From Cavia porcellus (lineage: Eukaryota > Chordata > Mammalia > Rodentia > Caviidae): a stretch of 64,000 nt of DNA. Of this stretch, positions 56,790 to 64,000 are shown in pieces. The notes under the pieces were generated by a model. That model saw only the letters and a list, made by a program, of their open reading frames with translations, did no database searches and was not told the DNA's origin. The stretch's first letter is position 1, and the number at the start of each line of letters is the position of its first letter. The position numbers and the translations under genes are program-made. The stretch covers positions 10,849,501-10,913,500 of the forward strand of contig NW_026947506.1 of assembly GCF_034190915.1 (NCBI RefSeq), read 5' to 3'.

Positions 56790-57510
56790 TTATAACCAAT
56801 GATAAAAATTAGAAGCCAACGTCTCACCAAAGACATGGTGGAAAGGAAACAAGCAAAGATGCCCATCGCTGTGTCCACGGGGAAATGCAAACCAGGCACC
56901 AGTGGGACATCACTTGGGCCCGAGGTGAACGGCCAATATAGAACAGACCCACACATGCTATCAGGAGGTGAACAGGATTGCTTGTTGACAGCTGGTGGGG
57001 CGCACAGTGACACAGTCACTTTAGAAAAGCCTGTGGGAGTTACACAACACCGAACACACGCTACCACACAATCTGGAAGTTGTGCTCCTTGGTTTGCCTA
57101 AAGGGGCTGAGTACTCACATCCCAACAAAAACCCGCCAATGGATGCTTACAGAACTTTGTTCAAAATTGTCAAAACCAGGAAGCACCCAAGCTGTCCATC
57201 CGTAGGTGAGTGAAACATGGTCTATGCGACAATCCGACCCCAAGAGGGAGCCCAATGTGAACGGCGACTTGGGTTATCGTGTGCAGACGTGGGTCCATCG
57301 ACCCTAACCTAAGTGTCACCCCAGGACGGGGCACTGGTGGGGGCTGTGCATGTGTGTGAACGCGAGGGACAGCTGCCCCCTCATCCCGAGGTCGTGACAG
57401 ACGCAGCGCATGCACGAAACCGGAGTAGAGCCAAACACCATTATGTATACAAACAGAGGATAAGAGCTTGACTTGTAAATTAAGCACATTAACAGGTCAA
57501 TGCTAGGACA
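56790..57510 (+). mobile_element. L1 ORF2 end / 3' UTR fragment
   Basis: 'gatgcccatcgctgtgtcc', 'aatgcaaaccaggcaccag' and 'gaagcacccaagctgtccat' follow the order of an old L1 3' end on the plus strand. Confidence 0.65.
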
Positions 57511-57525
57511 GTTATGTCAATATAC

Positions 57526-57616
57526 TTTTTTTTTTTCTTTTTCTTTTTTATCGGTACAGGGGATCGAATTCACGACTGCCTGCTTGCAAGGCAGACGCTT
57601 ATGCTGCTGAGCTAAC
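57526..57616 (-). repeat. ID SINE, 5'-truncated
   Basis: Minus-strand ID lacking its first ~12 bases, flanked by GTCAATATAC (57516-57525, 57617-57626). Confidence 0.82.
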
Positions 57617-58065
57617 GTCAATATACCACGCAAAGCTCGTGAACGTGGTCGGTCCTGAAAGCCGCCGTACTGCACTCACCCTTCACGCGGTGAGTGAGGA
57701 CGCGACCACACCTGCACCCTGAGTACGCGCGGAAGCTGCACAGTGTTGTGGTGCCGGCTGGCCTTCCCAAGGGAGCAGACATCACCCTTGGCCAGGGGGG
57801 GCCTGACGCCCAACTGGTGCACGGTGGGCAGCAGGCAGGGCAGGGGCTGGCTGGACAGGGTGGCGCTTGTCCCAGGCAGCTGGAAGCTGGACCGCGTGAG
57901 GTTTCATCACACTACTCAGAAGGGCACAGATTAAAGTTTTATAGGTTATTTCTAGGATTCCCCACTTAGTATTTTCTAACCATGGTTAAGTCAGAGTGCA
58001 GACAGTAAGCCCTTGGGTGGAGGACACTGCTTGATAGGGTCACTTCTTGCACCTTCGGCTCAGTC

Positions 58066-58158
58066 TTTTTTGGGCGGGGTGGACCAGGAATCAAACCCTT
58101 GACCTCGCGTGGCGCTTGCCAGACAGGTGCTGTGATGCTGAACTCTATTCCCATTCTC
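58066..58158 (-). repeat. ID SINE (diverged)
   Basis: Minus-strand ID-like ('accaggaatcaaacccttga', 'tgatgctgaactctattcc'). Confidence 0.55.
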
Positions 58159-58199
58159 TAGGTTTTATTTTTTATTCTGCTCAGTCTTGCTCTGAACTT

Positions 58200-58750
58200 A
58201 AAAACTGTTCCAAAAATAAACTTTATTTTAAAAAGAAGGTATCACAAGGGAATAAGAAAACCCACATTAACTTTTTTTTTTCCACATTAACTTTTGTTCA
58301 TCAAAAAATACCAGCAGAATGGAAAGAGACGAATCACATCCTGGGAGATACCTGCAAACATTTACCCAAGGAGAACTGCTGTAGGAGAGTGTAAGGAATT
58401 CCTGGGACCTGCATGGGCAAAGAGGCTGGAAATGCAAATCATGACTACAGTTCATCTCTACCGCCCACTCTCTGGCAGGAATCAACAGCTCTGACGAAAC
58501 CTGCATGGCCAGGGCTGCAAGGTGAGACGCGCAACAGTCAGACTGCAGACAACGAAGTAACGCAGAACTGGAAACACCACAGACATTTATCAATAAAATA
58601 GAATTTGAAAGTATCACGGTATACTCGTAATAGAGTATCACTGAACTAACAGTAATAGAAGTGAATTTCAAGATTAACAATGGATAAACTCCGAAAACAA
58701 TACTGAGTAAGAGGACATATAATGAAATTATATATATGTATACATATACG

Positions 58751-58787
<37 letters not shown>

Positions 58788-58900
58788 CTTTATATTCTAG
58801 ACTGGGCAAAATGAAACAGTATATCGGGCAAAGATACACATGCCATTGGAAAATATGAGGAGAAACAAGTGGGAACACCACAGTCAGCTACGTTGGCAGT
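58200..58900 (+). mobile_element. L1 3' end fragment with AT microsatellite
   Basis: L1-like plus-strand sequence ('ctggaaacaccacagacatt', 'ggataaactccgaaaacaat') containing a TA-rich microsatellite at 58,729-58,786. Confidence 0.5.
58729..58786. repeat. TA-rich microsatellite
   Basis: (TA)n with TACATA interruptions. Confidence 0.9.
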
Positions 58901-59077
58901 GTGGAAGGGTGCCCAGGGCCCAGCACCGGGAAGCCAATATGTCCACCTGGGGGGTGGGGCTCTGGGGTTTGCTTTATTATTAAGTACATAATGGTATATA
59001 ACACACATTTTTGGAATTATGAGACTTTATAACATAAGTTAATTTACCATGTTATTTAATACTTAGTAATAAAATAC

Positions 59078-60784
59078 TTTATTAGTACCATTTAATGTCA
59101 CAACATAGTGACGGTTCCACTGCTTAGCTTCCATCTTTAGATTATAAACCAGTTTAAAAAAATAAGAGTAACGGAAAAACCATCTGATTCTCCCACGAAG
59201 GCAAGTGGCAGCTGTTACAAATAACTTAATTCTCTCAGTTTAATACCATAATTCAGTGGTCTTCATAATAAATAGCTGCATATAAAAGGAGACAATGGCC
59301 TGCCTCACTTTGGAGAGAGCTTTCACGTAACCTAAGAAATACTCCCCTAACCTAAAATTTGTACGAACAGTTAGTCACTGTAAAATTGGACTCATGTAGC
59401 ACCTGGAAATTGCAATCTGCAAGATTTCAGATACACAAGTGACTGTGCCTCTCCTGTGAATTTGGGGTTTATATACAAACACTGGGGCATCTTAAAGGCA
59501 AAGGTTACAAAGCTTAGGTCTTTCAACTCTTCTCCCAGCTCTGGATGCAGCCAATGCCCCAGTGGTAAAGGGCTGGCTGCCGCGTGTGATGGACCTGTGG
59601 CTCCGTCTGGTCTGAGCACCGCTGCTCACTCATCTTCTCCCTCTGGTGTCAGACTTGAGTAAAACATCGTTTGCCTCTGATGCGTTTCCTTAGAGCCGCT
59701 GCCATTCTCCTTTCTGTTGGAACACCAGCCTTGCTCTTCTACCAGGCTGATCTTATACCTCATTTGGTTTTCTCCTTTAGAGAAATTCTCTTTCCACTCA
59801 AAGTATTATAGCAATGTAAATACAGATGTAGCGAACGTCAGCATATCAGAAAACAAAGGATAATAATATAAATGTATCCATGCCTGAGGAAAGACAAAGC
59901 AGAAACCAAACCCTTGTGTCCAGCTTATAGAACTGCTACTCGGGACATGGCTGGCAGCCTGCACGCCAATATATAAAATGCTCTGTTAAAAATGTTCCCA
60001 AGCCAGGCATGCGGTGCATGCCTGTTATCCCAGTGTTATCCCAGCACTCGGGAGGCCGAGGCAGGAGGATCACTGCAAGTTTGAGGACAATCTAGGCTGT
60101 AAAGTAAGTTTGAGACCACCTGACCTGCACAATGAAACCTGTCTTAAAAAAAAATAACAACAAAAAAAAATTTCCATATTTACTTCTTTCACTCAAAGCA
60201 GCTGACAGCAACGCTACTGATCCAGAACACGGCGATATACTTCATGTTCTAACCTACTTTGTACGTTCCCCGTCTGCTTAGGAATAGACCTCTGGGGGCT
60301 AAGCAACAGGATGTTGCGGGGTTTCTTTCTAAGTTCTGTCGACCAGTGGGATTTCAGATGCAGTGCTTCATTCCACACTGCTTCCGCAAGCTATAAACAA
60401 AGCTCTCATCTGAAAGGGAGGCAGGCTGACTGCTGTGCTGGTCAGCAGATGGCACAGCTGCCTGTGCCCACAGGAAGCCTCTGTGCTCCAGGCCAGCCTG
60501 CCGTCCTGCACCTGCCACGCTGTCTGATGCTACATAATCCCCCAAGCACTTGTAGGGCAAACACTGGTTTCCTTTTGTGACTGCTCCACCATGTAGTATG
60601 TCACAAAGCAGGCTCTGCCCTCAAACACTCACTTTTCCTTCTCGTAACTTGGTTAACTGCAGAAACATCAGAATGAGTGTGAGAAACACATCTCCTCAGG
60701 ACAGGCCTGGCTTCTAGAAGAGGAATTAAGGCCACACGAACACTGTGGGCTTGTGGTCAGACTGCACGCCACTCGCCTTGAGTG
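59078..60784 (-). other. CSGALNACT2: Probable CSGALNACT2 3' UTR
   Basis: AT-rich DNA after the TAG stop, with one B1-like SINE at about 60,000-60,160 and otherwise no recognised repeat. The minus strand carries AATAAA at 59078-59083, giving a UTR of about 1.7 kb; another AATAAA lies at 58973-58978. The end is inferred, not shown, because neither signal has a strong GU-rich element. Confidence 0.45.
60000..60165 (+). repeat. B1-like SINE in CSGALNACT2 3' UTR
   Basis: 'agccaggcatgcggtgcatg' to 'gaaacctgtcttaaaaaa', antisense to the gene. Confidence 0.72.
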
Positions 60785-61077
60785 CTAGCCGGCGGCCTCG
60801 CTGTTCGTCCGGTAGGCCTGCTTGTGCAGGTGCATCTCGATCTCCTCCCGGAAGACCATCATGCCCAGGTGGGAGTGTGAGGCCTCGCTCATGGCCTTGG
60901 ACTGGATGCACATGCGGTACTGCTCCGGCGTCAGCTCATCGGCACAGTGCTTCTCGTGCCACAGGTGGAACAGACCGGGAACCGGGGTCCGGACCACAAT
61001 CAGGTCGCTGTGCAAGTACTTCCGGTACAGGTGGACATCTTCTCCACCCCAGCCCTTCACTTCCATGTCGAACCCAC
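60785..61077 (-). CDS. CSGALNACT2: CSGALNACT2, last coding exon (gene continues beyond the window)
   Basis: Chondroitin sulfate N-acetylgalactosaminyltransferase 2, a type II Golgi enzyme that adds GalNAc to start and extend chondroitin chains (family knowledge). On the minus strand an acceptor (ccctccgcag) at 61,078-61,079 opens an exon encoding [20 protein letters not shown] and then [33 protein letters not shown] and [15 protein letters not shown], followed by TAG at 60785-60787. This is the C-terminal part of the GT7/CHGN glycosyltransferase domain; GWGGED is the conserved acidic signature of these beta-1,4-GalNAc transferases. The TNSEA-G ending separates it from CSGALNACT1. Earlier exons are not in the window: the next 2.9 kb upstream is intron with repeats. 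The gene is convergent with RASGEF1A, as I recall for human. Confidence 0.93.
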
Positions 61078-61374
61078 CTGCGGAGGGATCAGTGCACACA
61101 GTCAGTGGCTGCCCGGCCGCAGGAGGACAAACCTGCCATCAGCCGGACTTCAGGGCTCTGCTTTAGTATGACAGCCTGGCCCCGTACGAGCACTGGACGG
61201 CGCCCACCGGCTCATGGCATTTGGCCAGTAGCTGCCTCACTCTCGGGGCCGGGAGCATGACAAAGAGGCCAAGCCTCTGAGTACATGATGTAAACCTCAG
61301 AGTCCTGCAGGAAATCAGTGAAGGAGAAGGAAGTATACGTCACCTACACTATCATCACGATCAAGGGTTCGTTT

Positions 61375-61515
61375 TTTGTTGGTTTTTTTTTTTTGAGACA
61401 GGGTCTTGCTATGTGACTCAGGCTGGGCTTGAGCTCCCTGTGTAGTGGCGATCCTCCTGCCTCAGCATCCTGAGTGCTGGGATTACAAGCATGCAGCACC
61501 ACAGCTCGCCTTTCT
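61375..61515 (-). repeat. B1-like SINE
   Basis: 'ttttttgagacagggtcttg' to 'gcagcaccacagctcgcc'. Confidence 0.72.
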
Positions 61516-62149
61516 TCTTTTATCTTTTGAGACACAAGTTTTCCTGGGCTGCAAAAACTTCCCAGAGGGGAAAACAGAAGAGAGGGCCAAGCTGGAGACA
61601 GAAATTTGGAGAGGGATACACAGATGATTTGAAGTCATGGGAATGAGTGAAATTATTTACATTTCTGAAGAAGTATAAGGGCAAGGCCCAAACACTAAAA
61701 AATGTCTATCTGCAGAGGTTTACCAGAGGCAGAGAAAGGTAATCAGCAAAACAGCCTGAGACGAGGCTCCAAATGAAGCAGCAGCAGCCTCTGATGATTC
61801 CGGCACGGGAAGGGGAAAGGCAGCATTCTGCAACACACCTGGGTATTCTATTCTCAGCGAGCCTGATCTCGAGAGAGCTGTGTGAGGCTCAAGAGGGCGT
61901 GGCGCGCAGCTGAGGGAAGCACTGGCCCCAGGTCAGAGCCGCCCTGCTGCAGAGGAAGGGCGGCCTGCTGGGACACGGCCTCTGTAAGTCCCAGACCTCT
62001 CAGAGCTAAAAGCGCGCCCCTTCCCCCGCCTCCCATGTCACCCAAAGCCTGTGGACTACTGTCCTGTCCACCCACTGCCTTCAGTTCAGCTCTGAACAGA
62101 AAAAGTAAAGGGCAAAAGGCAGTCTGAAGAAAGTAAACCCCAGACCCGG

Positions 62150-62510
62150 AGTCAGATGAGGCAGGACTGCTGGAATCACCATGCTGGAAATTTAAAACAA
62201 TTACAATTAATATGTCTAACAGAATAAGTAGACAGCATGTTGGGTAAGGAACATAAGCAAAATGGAAATTCTAAGAAAGAATCAAAAAAGGAATGCTATA
62301 GATCAAAAACATATACGAGAAATGGAGACCGTCTTTGATGAGCTCGTTGGAAGACTGAACATGCCTGAAGAATAAATCTTTGAGTTTTGGGATATGACAA
62401 CAGAAACTTCAAAACTAACAGCAAAGAGAAAAATGTCTGAAAATATACAACGAAATATCCAGGAGCTGTGGGGCAACTACAAAAGGCACAACATACGCAC
62501 AATGAGAGAA
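62150..62510 (+). mobile_element. L1 ORF1 fragment (decayed)
   Basis: 'tccaggagctgtggggcaac' followed by 'tacaaaaggcacaacatacg' is the typical ORF1 region of older mammalian L1s. The reading frame is broken. Confidence 0.6.
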
Positions 62511-64000
62511 TGTGACAGTTAAGCTTGACGGTCACCCAGGAGATCATCAGATCACACCTGGGTGTATCGGGGTGGGTCATGCAGGTCGAGCTTGGGGTGT
62601 ATGTGTGGTCCTGGCCCCTTTCTCTCAGGCAGTGCTGTTCCACGGCACCTCTCTGCATGATGTTTCTGCTCTGGAGCCTGTTCCACGGTGGACTGAACCA
62701 TCTGACATTGTGCGCCAAATAAGCCTATCCCCCTCTAAGCTGGAGGTGTACCAAGCAGTCAGGTTGTTGCCGTGACTCTACTTGACCATGTGGCTCTGCA
62801 GCCTTTGGAACTGGTTTGCAGGAGGTGTTTAGGAAGGCTCAAAGATGTGGCCTGAGAAGCCATCAAATCTGTACACAGAGCAATTCTGGTCAGAGCTCAG
62901 ATCCAAATGCTGATAGGAATGAGACGGTAAAGGCCAGGTTCATGAGTTTTCATTTGGGAAGTAAGACTTAATGGAGAACTGGACACAAGGCCAAGTGTGT
63001 TACATTCTGACAAATAAATTGACTACATTCTGCCTGTGTCCTAAAACTTTGTTTGAGCATGGATTTAAAGGGAGCAGACTAACTGATCCGATCAGGGAAA
63101 TTTTAAGGTTGCTGAAGATTTCAGGTTGTGGCATGGGTACTGCTGGCTCTTTTTAGCCAGATATACTGTGAGAACTGAGGCAGAGAGTAGAGCAGAAAAA
63201 TTTGAAAAACTTAAGTTTGGCCCACAGAAATACCATGTATGAACCTGGGGCCAAACGAGGTGTTGTTCCTGAAAAGGTTTGTGCCATTAAAAAGACACCA
63301 AGTATTTTGAAACAGCTCAAGATGCCACCTTGAGGGCATCTTGGGAATCAGCAAGGCCCCAGTCATTAGGCTCAAAGGTGCAAAGGTATAAACCCTTCAC
63401 TGGAGGACAGAGGGCCCTAGGCCCTCTGCTAAGGAAGAGCAGCCTAGGGTATTGGTTTCCTGGGGTTCCCTAGGACTCCACCGTGCTCAGCCATCCAGGC
63501 ACTCAGAGGCCACTCCAGCCACGACCCAAGGTCATCTTCGTGCTGGTGTCATTCATGTCATACTCCTGACCTCGGTGTCATCTATATAATACTGCTTTTC
63601 CAAGTATGAGAAATGCAACAGTTGTGGTGTCATGGAGGCTTCCACTATGATTTTTTTTTTTTTTTTTTGGTCTTTTTCATTTTAATCGGTACCGGGGATC
63701 GAACTCACGACTGCCTGCTTGCAAGGCTGGTGCTTATGCCACTGAGCTAAATCCCCAGCCCCTCCACTATGATTTCAAAGGCAGGCTTGGGAAACCAGAC
63801 ACTGTGGCCCTCAGAGGAGGCTGCTGAAGCTATGAGAAGGAAAGGAAAGGTGCAGCGGAGATCCCAGGAGAACAGATGCTGGGCACACGGAATGCTGGCT
63901 AAGGAAAGTTGCAGGCAGAGGACAGAACCGGCCCAGAAGACATATGGGTTACACTAAGAAGGCCGCGGGGGGCTGCCTCAGCCCTCTCTCTGGACCTCGT
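62511..64000 (+). mobile_element. MaLR-like LTR and interior fragment
   Basis: An LTR-like block with a weak polyadenylation region ('caaataagcctatccccctc' near 62,717) and end '...caggttgttgccgtgactc' is followed by 1.1 kb resembling MaLR interior sequence, with no coding frame. An ID insertion interrupts it at 63,654-63,762. The family assignment is by memory only. Confidence 0.4.
63654..63762 (-). repeat. ID SINE (young) in MaLR-like element
   Basis: Near-consensus minus-strand ID with exact 13-base duplication TCCACTATGATTT (63641-63653, 63763-63775). Confidence 0.87.

Larger units (their letters stand above)
61080..64000 (-). other. CSGALNACT2: CSGALNACT2 last intron (partial)
   Basis: No further exon of the gene is recognisable here. 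The stretch holds a B1-like SINE (61,375-61,515), an L1 ORF1 fragment (62,150-62,510), a MaLR-like element (62,511 onward) and a young ID insertion (63,654-63,762). Apart from those, 61,516-62,150 shows nothing I recognise. Confidence 0.6.

Noticed and set aside
62296..62718. 140-residue minus-strand frame, possible CSGALNACT2 exon
   Set aside because: Antisense of L1 ORF1 debris and an LTR-like block; no glycosyltransferase motifs.

Overview
The window is nuclear DNA of a placental mammal, most likely a rodent. Two SINE families dominate. One is an ID-type SINE derived from tRNA-Ala: its body carries an anticodon arm with loop CTTGCAA, giving anticodon TGC. The other is a 7SL-derived, B1-like SINE that ends in a 'ctttttgagacaaggtcttg' type pyrimidine end when read on the minus strand. 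MaLR LTRs, decayed L1 copies and one young half-L1 element are also present. The exact ID consensus (ending 'gttcgatccctggtaccg') is not the mouse or rat form. A castorimorph rodent such as beaver fits, but that is inference.

Only two protein genes can be supported, arranged tail to tail. RASGEF1A is on the plus strand: 12 coding exons between 44,708 and 50,351, all with GT-AG introns, give a 481-residue protein, followed by a 3' UTR ending near a poly(A) signal at 51,736. CSGALNACT2 is on the minus strand: only its last coding exon (60,785-61,077) and probable 3' UTR are inside the window, and the rest of the gene lies beyond 64,000. This convergent order is the one I recall for the human 10q11 locus, which supports both calls. 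About 7-9 kb of repeat-rich DNA separates the two 3' ends.

Layout. 1-29 kb: upstream or intron 1 sequence of RASGEF1A packed with SINEs. It holds a small CpG island (about 3.88-4.44 kb), a decayed L1 split by a 3.1 kb half-L1 (HAL1-like) insertion with an intact ORF1 (10,551-13,681), a solo MaLR LTR (about 17.98-18.38 kb) and a 2.7 kb two-LTR MaLR element (22,570-25,245). 29.1-30.1 kb: strong CpG island with G-rich arrays, the best candidate RASGEF1A promoter. 30.7-44.7 kb: GC-rich, almost repeat-free DNA with a polypurine tract, RFX-type X-boxes, a MEF2-type site and a CTCF-like site, probably 5' intronic and regulatory sequence. 44.7-51.8 kb: RASGEF1A coding exons and 3' UTR. 51.8-59 kb: intergenic L1 and SINE debris. 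59-64 kb: CSGALNACT2 3' end and last intron, with an L1 ORF1 fragment and a MaLR-like element.

Most long open frames in GC-rich stretches (29-44 kb) are chance frames, not genes. The most unusual item is the HAL1-like element: perfect 18-bp target duplication, open ORF1, no ORF2, and a 1.35 kb AT-rich 3' segment that I cannot assign.
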